From assembly GCA_027924645.1 (NCBI GenBank), contig BSBN01000252.1, forward strand, positions 2,914,001 to 2,978,000: DNA of 64,000 bases, written 5' to 3'. The first letter of the stretch is position 1, and each line of letters opens with the position of its first letter. The translations under genes and the position numbers were made by a program. The notes under the pieces were generated by a model. The model had not been told where the DNA came from. It saw only the letters and a list, made by a program, of their open reading frames with translations, and made no database searches. Origin of the DNA: Cunninghamia lanceolata (lineage: Eukaryota > Streptophyta > Pinopsida > Cupressales > Cupressaceae). Shown here piece after piece: positions 35,889 to 47,722 of the stretch.

Positions 35889-37053
35889 GAAGTGCAGCTA
35901 CAAAGCATGGGTGTTGAGGCACTCAAAGGATTGTATAAAAAGGACCAAGATTTCAAGGAGATTTACAAGGTATGCAGTGAGTTTGCCAATGCTTTCCACA
36001 GTGAATTTTTAGATTATACATTGCAGGATGGACTTTTGTTTAAAGGAAGTCAACTATGCATCCCTAAGTGTTCAAAGAGGGATAATATAGTGAAGGAGAA
36101 ACATAGTGGTGGTTTAGGAGGACATTTTGGGCTCAATAAGACCTTGGATCTTGTAAAAAGATTTTACTTTTGGCCAAGGCTGCAATCTGATATCAGAAGG
36201 TTTGTTGAGAGTTGTATGATTTTCCAGAGAGCAAAGGGGGTCTCAACCAATGCAGGACTATACCAACCTTTGCCCATACCAAACAAACCTTGGGAAAGTT
36301 TGAGTATGGATTTTGTGATGGGATTTCCCAAGACAAGGACATGTTATGATAGTGTGTTTCTTGTGGTAGACAGGCTCAACAAGATGGCTCAATTTATTCC
36401 TTGTAAAACCACCAATGATGCTAGTTACATTGCAGGTTTGTTCTTTAAAGAAATCATCAGGGTTCATGGGTTACCTTTGAGTATTGTATCTGACTGAGAC
36501 AACAAATTTGTGGGACATTTCTGGAGAACCTTGTGGAAATAATTGGGTACAAATTTGTCTTTTAGTTCAGCCTATCATCCTCAGACTGATGGCCAAACTA
36601 AGGTTGTGAAAAGGACATTAGGCAATCTGCTAAGATGTTTGACAAGAGAACATGGCAGTAGTTGGGATGTGGTACTCCCACAAGCATGGTATGCCTATAA
36701 TGATTCTACAAATAGAAGTACAGGTCTAAGTCCTTTTGAAGTTGTCTATGGTAGTCATCCTAGAGGAATTTTTGAATTGCGAGATGTTCAAGGGATGGAC
36801 AAAAGGAGTGGACATGCTGATACATTTGCAGAGGCTATGAAAGAGATCCATCAACAAGTCAGAGATACTCTACACCAGAACAGTCAGAAGATCAAGGCTA
36901 GAGTGGATCAGAGAAGAAGGGATGTGCAGTACCAAATAGGAGATATCGTCATGGTTCATCTCAACAAGAACATACTACCCACAGGAAAACACAGCAACTT
37001 GATGATGCAAAAAATTGGACCTTGTCGAATTCTAGAGAAATATGGTCCTAATG
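35889..37053 (+). pseudogene. Outer gypsy integrase, N-terminal and core domains, catalytic Glu lost
   Basis: The zinc-binding HHCC region (GGHFGLNKTLDLVKRFYFW, then ESCMIFQRAKG) lacks its last Cys: Phe stands where the inner element has CVICQ. The first Asp of the DDE core is in SMDFVMGFPKT, the second just before the stop at 36495. At the third position TDGQTKVVKRTL has Lys where the inner element keeps Glu. Stops at 36495 and 36540. Interrupted by the inner element after position 37053. Confidence 0.93.
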
Positions 37054-39070
37054 TGGTGCAGGAACTCCACAGTTTTGTGTTGTTGTTCCTAGTTAATTTT
37101 CATGTTATTTGTTTACCTCTAAGGCTTTGAAAGCCATTTTTGATGTGTTGAAATAAAAGACTTAGTCATTTGTTTGACTAGTCTAAAATAGAGTGAATTA
37201 AGGCCTATTTCATAGGAAGTTCTTTTAGAAACTTGGTTTTATGAAGATAAAACTTATTGTTTTTATTAATTTTGCTTTTTCCTTCAGTTTCCTACCTTTC
37301 TTGGGCAGTTGTATAGACTGAGAAGGAAGGGCAACCGGTGGGAAAGTTTCTATAAATATGGAGTTTGTAAACATGCCAAATATATATGAAAGGAGGAGTC
37401 TTTTAAGGAGGAAAAACTATTTTTCTGCAATTTTCATTGAAACAGCATCTAGTACGGCCTGGTACGGATCCCCTGTGAAACAAAATGTCAAAAATTTGTT
37501 AGATTTGTAAGATAGCTTTCATTGGCATCTATTTGGAGTTCTTGACACTCCTGTAGAAGGTAGAAACAATCTAATTTGTAGAAATTGTTTTGAAACCCTC
37601 TTAACTAGGGTTTGTGCACAAAAATGGTGTATTTGCCCTCTATCCTCTGAAAGTTTCGACCATTTTCATAAGGATGGAGGAGATTAGGTTAGGTTTTATT
37701 GTTTTCTATGGTTTGCAGGTGGAAGACTCCTTCTCCAGGTGTTTGGCATGATCCAATCTAGTCAAAAACAGTGACTAGTTGGAAGAAATGGTATAAAACA
37801 AGGTTTGTCTTGTAAATATCCACATGCACAGTAAAATGGAGTTTAGGCTGTTGTCTTGAAGCAAGGATAGATCACTGAGATGGATTGGTAAGGACTGGAG
37901 AAGGCAGATTTAAAGCACTCCCTAACAAAATTTGTTTTAGACCATTTTCTTGAAGAAAAAGACAGTTTCTGATTTCTGTACGTCAGCAGTACACTACGGC
38001 AGTATAGTGAAGGAATAATATCTGTCCTCTGTAGGTGTTTGGATGATGCAACAATGGTTGATGATCATTTAGGATTAGGGAGGTTTAATAGTGTGTAAAT
38101 GATCTCCTTATATACAAAGATAACTTTCCTTTCATTCACTGTTTCCTTGTAGACAGCCAACTGCCGTACTTCCTGTCAGAGCAAATACCATGGTGGGTTG
38201 TTAAGTCAGTGGAATCTATGCATGTGATGTTTTGGATCTTTGTTGGAAAGAAGTTGTTGCAGATTGAGTTCCTCAAAGGCTAGAAGAAGAAGTGTCATTC
38301 TAAAACTGTCATAGGACAGTCAAACTCCAATTTGCTGTCCTCTGTCTTTAAACACAGTGTGGGCCTGCAGACAAGTAGATGGTTGTTTTGTTTCACATCT
38401 AATGGGGAATATGCACTTAGTGTTGATGGTTATTTGAAGCCTCTGGAAGAGTGTTGAAGGCTTAATCCTTGTTTATGCTACAAGGTTAAACACTCTTGAC
38501 TATTGTTCCTCCATGACAGTCATAAAATAGTCCAAATTCAATTTGTTGTCCTCTAAGGTTGATACATGTAAGTGAGTGGTTGTTGTTCATTGAGTGTCTA
38601 GGTATGCAATTGGAGTTGAGGGCCATTTGAGACCTTGAGAGGTTGTTGAACAAACTCCATAAGACCTAAGCCTGCTCTTAAATACTGTCCTAGAACAGTC
38701 CCTCTGCTATTACTATCCATATTCCTAGAAATGTAGAAAGTTAGTCTTTTGGTCAGAGACCTCATGATACTTATGTTTCCTTGACAAGTATTTGTTATCA
38801 GTTGTGTGAAGAAACTGTTGGTAGAGGTGTGAGTAGTAGATTGTGAGTTCTTGAAAGGGTGCTTTGTGATTATAAGTTGGATGGAGCAATGACTCTCCAA
38901 GTTGAGAAGTGGGTAGCCTGTGAGGAGGACACTAGATAGTGGTCCTAGGCTAGGTAAATCTCAGTTATAGTCTTGTGTAGGCTTTATTTTCACAAACACT
39001 TTTGTAAACCTTTTAGAAGGAAGCTAAGTTCATTGAGTGAACTATAACCTATCTACCTTCCTCTGCATCA
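37054..39070 (+). repeat. Inner gypsy 5' LTR (2017 bp)
   Basis: TGGTGCAGGAACTCC to CTCTGCATCA. It carries several copies of the GTACGG/CCGTAC motif (near 37454, 37464 and 38166). Confidence 0.96.
37351..37358 (+). promoter_or_regulatory. Putative TATA box in the inner gypsy LTR
   Basis: TATAAATA, conserved in the 3' LTR at 44070-44077. The early position would imply a short U3 and a long transcribed LTR part. Confidence 0.45.
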
Positions 39071-39072
39071 TA

Positions 39073-39086
39073 TTGGTATCAGAGCC
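39073..39086 (+). other. Inner gypsy primer-binding site
   Basis: TTGGTATCAGAGCC, Met-tRNA type, three bases after the LTR. Confidence 0.93.
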
Positions 39087-39109
39087 AATATTCTGATTGA
39101 AGAAAGTGT

Positions 39110-40213
39110 ATGTCAAAAGAGGAAATTGAAACAGAGGCTAGTACAATGCCTCCCATGACAATGAGTCAAGATGCCATCAAGAAGTTGGTGGAAGAGATGG
39201 TTGAAGCAAGACTTCAAGAAGCAAGATTGCAAGAAGCAAAATTGCAGGAAGAGAAGAAGTCTAAGGGCAAGACCAAAGAAGAGGGAAGTTCTTCAGACAC
39301 AAATGAAGAAATAGAGGCAGAAGAGGATCCTCAGGAGCAAGATATGTCTGCAGATCAGAAAGCCTTCTTGAATGCACTTAAGGGTGCTCATGGAGACAGT
39401 GGTGATCCCAAGATGGAGGTGCCTACCTTCCATGGCAAGTTGGATGGAGATGTCCTCACCGACTGGATAGAAGCTATGTGCAACTTCTTTGATTACAAGG
39501 AGTTGAATGACAGCAAAAAGGTCAAATTTGCCAAGACAAGGCTAAGAGGTTCTACACTTGTATGGTGGAACTATATGCAGAGTGAGAGGGAGAAGATTGG
39601 GAAGAGTCCCATCACTAAATGGAGCAGAATGGTGGCTATGCTCAGGAGCAAGTTCATGCCACCTGACTATGAGATACAAATCATAAGGAGATTTCAGAAT
39701 TTGAGACAAAAAGACATGGATGTGGCTGCCTACACAGAAGAATTTCATAGACTCAGTATGAGGACCAATCATAATGAAGATGAAAAAGGGATGTTGGTTA
39801 GGTACCTGAATGGACTGAAATACAATCTGCAAGATGAGATAAGTTTGGTGTTACCAAAGACAGTGGATGAATGTTTTATGTTGCCCTCCAGAGCTGAGGA
39901 AAAGCTGAGAAGGAAGGGTGACCAAAGTGCCAGAGGTAGAGGTGGCAGAAACCAAAGAGGTAGAGGCAATTTTGGCTGTGGACAGTTCAACAAAACTAAA
40001 AATAACAGTTAGCAAGAAACACAATCAACAACAGAACATAGAGGAGGTTTCAGAGGTGGTAGAAATCATAATGGCAGAGGCAGAAATGGTGGAGGTGGTA
40101 GAGGACTAGGAGTCTTCACTAGAAGATGTTATGGCTGCAACCAAGTTGGCCATACAATGAACAAATGTCCAGGGAAAGCTAGCAGCTCTCATGACAGTGG
40201 GAAGAGAAATTAG
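39110..40213 (+). pseudogene. Inner gypsy gag and zinc knuckle
   Basis: Starts at ATG 39110, 24 bases past the primer site. The N-terminus has an Ala/Glu/Leu-rich helix repeat (ARLQEARLQEAKLQEEK). The gag core includes LTDWIEAMCNFFDYKELND and LRQKDMDVAAYTEEFHRLSM, then an Arg/Gly tail with knuckle CYGCNQVGHTMNKC at 40127-40168. In-frame stops at 40010 and 40211; the frame is otherwise open. Gag would assemble the particle and bind element RNA. Confidence 0.93.
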
Positions 40214-40216
40214 TTA

Positions 40217-40693
40217 GTGAAAGATGATGACTGTGGAAGTGTGAATTCACCAATGGGAAGTGCTGCACTGGTTCTAGATGGAGAGAGTATGATGATAAAA
40301 AGGTCTATGTTGAAGATGCCATTGAAGCAAGAGCCTCCTCAGAGAAAGAATCTTTTCAAAACCCAAGGCCTAGCCTATGGGAAACTTTGCAAAATCATAG
40401 TGGATTCGGGGTCTACTAAGAATGTGGTATCCACTGAGATGGTTGAGAAGTGCAAGTTGAAGAGGCTGCCTCATATCAGTCCTCACAAGATTTCTTGGTT
40501 GAAAAAGAACCAAAGTTTCATGGTGGAGGAACAAGCTTGGGTTGAATTTGCAATTGGTGACTACAAGGACAAAGTGCTATGTGAAATCATCCCTATGGAT
40601 GCATGTCACCTGCTTCTTGGGCATCCATGGCAGTATGATGTTAAAGCTCAACATGATGGTGAGAAGAACACTTATATCATCACCAAGAATTAA
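40217..40693 (+). pseudogene. Inner gypsy protease
   Basis: Active site IIVDSGSTKNVVS with Asp-Ser-Gly at 40403-40411, and the terminal CHLLLGHPWQYD (His where relatives have Arg). Open throughout; a stop at 40691 separates it from reverse transcriptase in the same frame. Confidence 0.92.
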
Positions 40694-40705
40694 AGGCCAT
40701 TCAAA

Positions 40706-42262
40706 ATGGATCCTTTGTTGGAGCAGCCCAGGGGAAAGGAAAATAACAGCAGTGTCATGTTGGTGAATGGACATGAGTTCCTAAACATCTTGAAGCAGAA
40801 TGATAACCAGGGGTATGCCTTGGTCATGAAGCCCAAGAGTGGATCAGATCAGCAAGATCAAAAACAGAAGGAGATTCCATTGGAAGTACAGCAACTTCTG
40901 GATAAGTATCAAGACCTTGTGGTAGAGGAAGTTCCCAACTCCTTACCACCCATGAGGGATATTAGTCATCAAATTGACTTAATACCTGGTGTTACATTGC
41001 CTAACAAGGCTGCATATAAACTGACACCACAGCAAAATGAAGAGGTGGCAAGGCAAATTCAAGATCTCTTGGAGAAAGGGTTGATTAGGAAGAGTCTAAG
41101 TCCCTGTGCAGTTCCAAGTGTACTGGCTCCTAAGAAAGATGGAAAGTGGAGGCTATGCACAAATTCCAGGGCCATAAACAAGATCACCATAAGATACAGA
41201 TTTCCAATGTCAAGGATTGAAGATCTCTTGGATTACCTGGGAGGATCATGCTATTACTCAAAGATTGATTTGAAATCTGGATATCATCAAATCTAGATCA
41301 GACAGGGAGATGAATGGAAGACTGCTTTCAAGACCAATGAAGGTCTTTATGAATGACTTGTTATGCCATTTGGTCTTAGCAATGCGCCAAGTACATTTAT
41401 GCACCTGATGAATGAGGTATTAGTTGAATTCATTGGTAAATTTGTTATTGTTTATCTTGATGACATACCAATCTTCAGCGGGACAAGGGAAGACCATGTG
41501 AAGCATGTTGGTCAGGTGTTGGAGAAGCTACATGAGCACAAGTTGATGATCAACTTAGACAAATGTAAGTTCATGAAAACTAAACTTGTATATCTGGGAT
41601 TTGTCATTTCTAAGGGCTATTTAAAGATGGATCCCTCTAAGGTTGAGGATATTCTCAAATGGCCTACCCCAAAAATAGTGGGAGATGTGAGAAGTTTCCA
41701 TGGATTGGTGACTTTCTATAGGAAGTTTATCAGAGGTTTCAGTCACATTAGTGCTCCCATCCTCAACACCATCAAGGGTGGAGTCAAGTGTAGATTCCAG
41801 TGGACAAAGGAAGCTGATGTTAGTTTTGAGTTGTTGAAAACAAAGGTGGCTGAGTTACCTACCTTAGTACTCCCTGATTTTGATAAGGTATTTGTTGTTG
41901 AGTGTGATGCAAGTCATCAAGCTATTAGTGCTGTTCTTAGCCAGGAAGGACATCCAGTGGCATTCTTTTCAGAAAAGTTAAATGAAGCCAAGCAAAGGTA
42001 TTCTACCTATGACTTAGAACTCTATGCAATGGTGTAAGCTCTTAAGAAATGGAGACATTATTTGTTGCCCAAGGAATTTATTGTGTTTACTGACAATCAT
42101 GCTTTAAGCTTTCTTAACAGTCAAGAAAAATTGAACCATAGACATGTTAAATGGATGGAACAACTACAAGTGTATACTTTCACAATTAAGCACAAAAGAG
42201 GTGTCTCTAATAAGGTAGCTGATGCATTGAGTAGGAGGTTGCTTCTTGTTCATGAAATTTAG
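40706..42262 (+). pseudogene. Inner gypsy reverse transcriptase and RNase H
   Basis: Motifs: [63 protein letters not shown] and YLDD at 41453-41464, followed by IPIF where Leu is usual after the second Asp-Ile. RNase H has [19 protein letters not shown] and FTDNHALSFLNSQEKL. Stops at 41294, 41354, 42035 and 42260, all in one frame. Pairwise similarity to the outer element is high across the whole domain. Confidence 0.94.
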
Positions 42263-43751
42263 TTAGAAAGCATGGGTATTGACTGTTCAAAAGAGCTGTA
42301 TAAAGAAGATTCTGATTTCAAAGAGGCTTATGATGTTTGTGTGAACTTGGCTAACACATTCCATGGAGAGTATGCAGATTTTGTTTTTGCAGGAAGGCCT
42401 CTTGTTTAAGGGCAATTTGTTGTGCGTCCCTAAGTGCTCTATGTGGGACAACATCATCAAGGAGAAGCATAATGGTTCTTTAGGAGGACATTTTGGCTTG
42501 GACAAGACACTAGAACAAGTCACAAGGTTCTATTTTTGGCCAAAGGTGCAATCAGATGTGAGAAAATATGTAGCTAGTTGTGTAATCTGTCAAAGAGCCA
42601 AATGTGTGTCTTCAAATGCAGGTCTATACCAGCCCCTTCCCATTCCCAACAGACCTTGGGAAAGTATCAGCATGGATTTTGTGCTTGGGTTACCCAGGAC
42701 AGCCAGAGGGGTTGATAGTGTGTTTGTTACTGTTGATAGGTTCAACAAGATGGCTCATTTTGTGCCATGTAAATGCACAAATGATGCATCTCATGTTGCA
42801 GGTCTATTTTTCAGAGAGGTAGTAAGGATGCATGGTTTACCATTGTCCATTGTGACTGACAGAGATTCTAAGTTTGTAGGTCACTTTTGGAGGACCTTGT
42901 GGAAGAAGCTGGGCACACAGTTGTCTTTTTCATCAGCCTACCATCAACAAACTGATGGTCAGACTGAGGTGGTTAACAGGTCTCTTGGAAACCTTCTAAG
43001 GTGCCTTACAAAGCAGCATGGTTTGGCATGGGACTTGGTTATCAGTCAGGCTGAATATGCCTACAATGATTCAAGGAATAGGAGCATTGGTAAAAGTCCT
43101 TTTGAGATAGTTTATGGTTTTCATCCAAGAGGGCCACTTGAGCTGAAAGATCTCCAAGGTTGGGATAGAAGGAGTGCACTTGGTGAAGAGTTTGCTGCCT
43201 CCATGAAAATAGTTCATGATCAAGTCAAGTTGCAACTAGAAAAATCAGTCACAAAGTACAAAGAAAAGGCAGATTTGAAGAAAAGAGAAGTACAGTTCAA
43301 AGTTGGTGACTTAGTCATGGCATATCTGAGGAAAGAGAGGTTGCCAAAGGGTCAGCCAATGAAACTCCTGATGAAGAAGATTGGGCCATGCAGGATAGTG
43401 CACAAATTCGGTCTAAATGCATATGAGATTGAGCTACCAGATGGCCTGGGTATCTCTCCAATTTTTAATGTTTGTGATCTTTTTCCTTTCCGACCTCCAT
43501 TGCCTGATGAAAGTGGATTAGATGTGGTGGCTGAAGATACTGATTGGATCAAGGATTTGCCTCCAAGCAAACCTTTACAGTTGGAGTGCATTCTGGAATC
43601 CAAAGTTATCAAGAAGACTCAGAGAGGTGTCTATAAGGACTACTTGGTGAAATGGAAGGATCTTCCTAATTCAGAGGCCACCTAGATGACTGAAGCAGAT
43701 ATCTTGAAGCATGGCATAACACTTCAACAGTTGGCAACTCAAGGGACTTGA
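42263..43751 (+). pseudogene. Inner gypsy integrase with chromodomain
   Basis: After a one-base shift within the T-run near 42378-42385, the frame gives the HHCC region (GGHFGLDKTLEQVTRFYFW, ASCVICQRAK), then the DDE core: SMDFVLGLPRT, IVTDRDSKFVGHFW and TDGQTEVVNRSL, all three acidic residues present. The C-terminal GPCRIVHKFGLNAYEIELPD block leads to a chromodomain (LECILESKVIKK, then DYLVKWKDLPNSEAT). A stop at 43683 replaces the conserved Trp after SEAT; the natural end is 43749-43751. In chromoviruses the chromodomain steers insertion toward marked chromatin. Confidence 0.93.
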
Positions 43752-43758
43752 GTTCTTC

Positions 43759-43772
43759 CTACAAGGGGAGTA
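43759..43772 (+). other. Inner gypsy polypurine tract
   Basis: CTACAAGGGGAGTA directly before the 3' LTR. Confidence 0.85.
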
Positions 43773-45793
43773 TGGTGCAGGAGCTCCACAGTTTTGTGTT
43801 GTTGTTCCTAGTTAATTTTCATGTTATTTGTTTACCTCTAAGGCTTTGAAAGCCATTTTTGATGTGTTGAAATAAAAGACTTAGTCATTTGTTTGACTAG
43901 TCTAAAATAGAGTGAACTAAGGCCTATTTCATAGGAAGTTCTTTTAGAAACTTGGTTTTATGAAGATAAAACTTATTGTTTTTATTAATTCTGCTTTTTC
44001 CTTCAGTTTCCTACCTTTCTTGGGTAGTTGTACGGACTGAGAAGGAAGGGCAACCGGTGGGAAAGTTTCTATAAATATGGAGTTTGTAAACATGCCAAAT
44101 ATATATATGAAAGGAGGAGTCTTTTAAGGAGGAAAAACTATTTTTCTGCAATTTTTTCATTGAAACAGCATCTAGTACGGCCTGGTACGGATCCCCTGTG
44201 AAACAAAATGTCAAAAATTTGTTAGATTTGTAAGATATCTTTCATTGGCATCTATTTGGAGTTCTTAACACTCCTGTAGAAGGTAGAAACAATCTAATTT
44301 GTAGAAATTGTTTTGAAACCCTCTTAACTAGGGTTTGTGCACAAAAATGGTGTATTTGCCCTCTATCCTCTGAAAGTTTCGACCATTTTCAGAAGGATGG
44401 AGGAGATTGGGTTAGGTTTTATTGTTTTCTATGGTTTGCAGGTGGAAGACTCCTTCTCCAGGTGTTTGGCATGATCCAATCTAGTCAAAAACAGTGACTA
44501 GTTGGAAGAAATGGTATAAAACAAGGTTTGTCTTGTAAATATCCACATGCACAGTAAAATGGAGTTTAGGCTGTTGTCTTGAAGCAAGGACAGATCACTG
44601 AGATGGATTGGTAAGGACTGGAGAAGGTAGATTTAAAGCACTCCCTAACAAAATTGGTTTTAGACCATTTTCTTGAAGAAAAAGACAGTTTCTGATTTCT
44701 ATACGTCAGCAGTACAGTACGGCAATATAGTGAAGGAATAATATCTATCCTCTGTAGGTGTTTGGATGATGCAACAATGGTTGATGATCATTTAGGATTA
44801 GGGAGGTTTAATAGTGTGTAAATGATCTCCTTATATACAAAGATAACTTTCCTTTCATTCACTGTTTCCTTGTAGACAGCCAACTGTCGTACTTCCTGTC
44901 AGAGCAAATACCATGGTGGGTTGTTAAGTCAGTGGAATCTATGCATGTGATGTTTTGGATCTTTGTTAGAAAGAAGTTGTTGCAGATTAAGTTCCTCAAA
45001 GGCTAGAAGAAGAAGTGTCATTCTAAAACTGTCATAGGACAGTCAACCTCCAATTTGCTGTCCTTTGTCTTTAAACACAGTGTGGGCCTGCAGACAAGTA
45101 GATGGTTGTTTTGTTTCACATCTAATGGGGACTATGCACTTAGTGTTGATGGTTATCTGAAGCCTCTGGAAGAGTGTTGAAGGCTTAATCCTTGTTTATG
45201 CTACAAGGTTAAACACTCTTGACTGTTGTTCCTCCATGACAGTCATAAAGCAGTCCAAATTCAATTTGTTGTCCTCTAAGGTTGATACATATAAGTGAGT
45301 GGTTGTTGTTCATTGAGTGTCTAGGTATGCAATTGGAGTTGAGGGCCATTTGAGACCTTGAGAAGTTGTTAAACAAACTCCATAAGACCTAAGCCTGCTC
45401 TTAAATACTGTCCTAGAACAGTCCCTCTGCTGTTACTATCCATATTCCTAGAAATGCAGAAAGTTAGTCTTTTGGTCAGAGACCTCATGATACTTATGTT
45501 TCCTTGACAAGTATTTGTTATCAGTTGTGTGAAGACACTGTTGGTAGAGGTGTGAGTAGTAGATTGTGAGTTCTTGAAAGGGTGCTTTGTGATTATAAGT
45601 TGGATGGAGCAATGACTCTCCAAGTTGAGAAGTGGGTAGCCTGTGAGGAGGACACTAGATAGTGGTCCTAGGCTAGGTAAATCTCAGTTATAGTCTTGTG
45701 TAGGCTTTATTTTCACAAACACTTTTGTAAACCTTTTAGAAGGAAGCTAAGTTCATTGAGTGAACTACAACCTATCTACCTTCCTCTGCATCA
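43773..45793 (+). repeat. Inner gypsy 3' LTR (2021 bp)
   Basis: Differs from the 5' LTR by about 34 substitutions and two 2-base length changes. TATAAATA at 44070-44077. Confidence 0.96.
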
Positions 45794-45798
45794 TAATG

Positions 45799-46130
45799 CT
45801 TACAAAATTGAACTCCCTGATGATATTGTTATTTCACCTATATTCAATGTTGCTGATCTAACATTATATAAGAGTCCTGATACAGGAGAAGGTACAGTAG
45901 ATTCTGTCCAAGACAATGCAGAGTGGGTGCAGTATTTACCACCTAAGGAACCACCGAAGATGGAGTGCATCTTGGATAGTAGGACAACCAAGAAGACAAG
46001 AAATTAGACCTATTTTGAGCACTTAGTCAAATGGCAAGGACTTCCAAACTCAGAGGCCACATGGATGCTGGAAGAAGATATCAAAAAGCAGGGTGGTGAT
46101 TTGCAACAGTTAGTCTCTAAGAGGACTTGA
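45799..46130 (+). pseudogene. Outer gypsy integrase C-terminus and chromodomain
   Basis: Resumes the outer integrase exactly after the inner duplication: AYKIELPDDIVISPIFNVAD, then a chromodomain with MECILDSRTTKK, a stop at 46005, then HLVKWQGLPNSEATWMLEED. Here the Trp after SEAT is kept, unlike in the inner element. The natural end is the TGA at 46128-46130. The apparent N-terminus of the open frame (45696-45793) is LTR sequence. Confidence 0.92.
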
Positions 46131-46138
46131 GACAACTT

Positions 46139-46152
46139 TCACCCAAGGAGTA
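46139..46152 (+). other. Outer gypsy polypurine tract
   Basis: TCACCCAAGGAGTA before the 3' LTR, a weak tract compared with the inner element's. Confidence 0.6.
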
Positions 46153-47260
46153 TGGTGCAGGAGCACCTAGAAAATCATGTTTTGTGTTGTAATAAGGTCT
46201 ATTTGACCAATGCATTTTCATTTCTGTTGGTCTCTAGGTCTTTTAGGACCTAGAACTCTTTTTCTAAGTCCCAAGTGACTTAGGTCACATTTGTCAAATT
46301 GCTAATCTCAAGACGGTTGGTCTCCCAGCCGCTTGGGATCAGTTGATTTTTCTCCCAGACCGCTTGGAATCAGTTGGTTCTCCTCAGGGCGAGTTTATAA
46401 CCCAAAGGAATGAACCAAATAAGTATTGGTAATCAGATCATAGAGAAGATTAATGTGATTGTGTATTGTGCTAAGGAGAAATAGAATGATTATGTTTCGT
46501 CAATTCGATTTCTGTTTCCTATAACTACAAATTGTATAGCTGTAGATTTCCATTCTTTTTGTGCTTCTGTTGTTGCAATATGTCAATGTGAAGCATTCCA
46601 CTGGTGAGATTTCTGTTGAAATCAATGGAATGGCTTCATTGTACAAATATCTATTTTTGTTTTATGTTTTGTTTCATTGTTCGGCGGTGTAGAGGATCCA
46701 GACAGTGCGAGTTGCACAGTAGGTTGACCTAGCATCTCCATGTGCTAGGGTTCAGAAGAAGGTAAACTGTGCATCGGTGTATTGGCAAAGCAAACCCTAA
46801 TGTGGCTGATAGTAATTGTCTCACCGATGAGTGAAGGTTAAAGGTGACATCAGAGTGATCGGCGCATCGGCCAAAGATTGCAAGTGTGAACAAGACTCAC
46901 CGAAGGTAAATGCCATCGGCACATCGGGAGACAAGTTAAGAGTTTCACCGACGAGAAGGGTCTCGCCAATAAGGTCACTTCCAACCGGTGTGGAAGCCGT
47001 CATGGTTGAGACGAGGAGGAACTTAACTGTCATCGGGCATGGGCAGAAGGATGAAAGACTTGGCTGATAGAAGTAAGTCTCGCTGAAGATAAAGTGAAGT
47101 TGAGCTATCAAGGTGAGTTTGGCCACGGAGAGACTTAGGAAAGTCTTTCCAATGGTGGTTATCTGACCGATGGAGATATATCAGCAGTTCATTTGTTAGT
47201 CTAGCCAACTGTGAGTAAATTAGGGCTCGTTCTATGTTTCCCGTTGTGCACTCCCCATCA
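46153..47260 (+). repeat. Outer gypsy 3' LTR (1108 bp)
   Basis: Lacks a 9-base piece present in the 5' LTR near 32330 and has a 4-base gain near 47075. Ends CCCCATCA. Confidence 0.96.
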
Positions 47261-47265
47261 TTATC

Positions 47266-47722
47266 AAATCACTTCTTCTAATCAATTCAATTCATCATCG
47301 TTATTCAATCCAATCAAATCATCCAATAATTCCAAGCAATAAACTTAAATGCAAATCATCTTTAATCCATGCCAATCAAGTCAATCAATCCTGCTAAATT
47401 ATCCAATTGCATCCTTGGTTTTGTTCTGGACTCTTGTTGTAAACCAAATCAATCAATTGTCATCATAATCAATGGGATTTATCATCCCCAATCCTAGTGT
47501 TGTTCTCAGGATATATCATTCCCATATCAACAACACAATCCTCGCATTATTCTCGGGATAAATCATTCCCACATCAACAATGTTATCTATCATCAATCAA
47601 TCAATCAATCATTGGTTTATAGCTTGACATGGGCAATACCTTGTTTGCTTTTGTATCATTTGTGCATGATTGCTTGCTTGCTTGTGTGTGTTATCATTTT
47701 TATCTTACATTTGCATCAAATC
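47266..47722 (+). other. LARD-3 internal segment between two insertions
   Basis: CAAT/ATCA-rich low-complexity DNA, including (ATCA)n near 47593-47612. Continues the sequence left of 31594. No gene. Confidence 0.6.

Larger units (their letters stand above)
37054..45793 (+). mobile_element. Inner chromodomain Ty3-gypsy element (8740 bp)
   Basis: LTRs of 2017 and 2021 bp (37054-39070, 43773-45793), perfect duplication TAATG at 37049-37053 and 45794-45798. It has the same orientation, LTR termini, primer type and domain order as the outer element, but LTRs twice as long and unrelated in most of their length. I count about 34 substitutions between LTRs (about 1.7%), so it is the youngest datable insertion here. 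The coding region has eight in-frame stops and one frameshift. Confidence 0.97.
31594..47260 (+). mobile_element. Outer chromodomain Ty3-gypsy element, interrupted by an inner one
   Basis: LTRs at 31594-32706 and 46153-47260, perfect duplication TTATC at 31589-31593 and 47261-47265. Without the inner insertion the element is about 6.9 kb. The order is gag, zinc knuckle, protease, reverse transcriptase, RNase H, integrase, chromodomain, as in chromoviruses. All coding segments stay in one frame, with nine stops before the inner insertion, one after it and no frameshift seen. I count about 40 differences between LTRs (about 3.6%). Confidence 0.96.

Noticed and set aside
45696..45798. N-terminus of the open frame at 45696-46007
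   Set aside because: These bases are the end of the inner LTR plus the duplication; only the part from 45799 is outer integrase.
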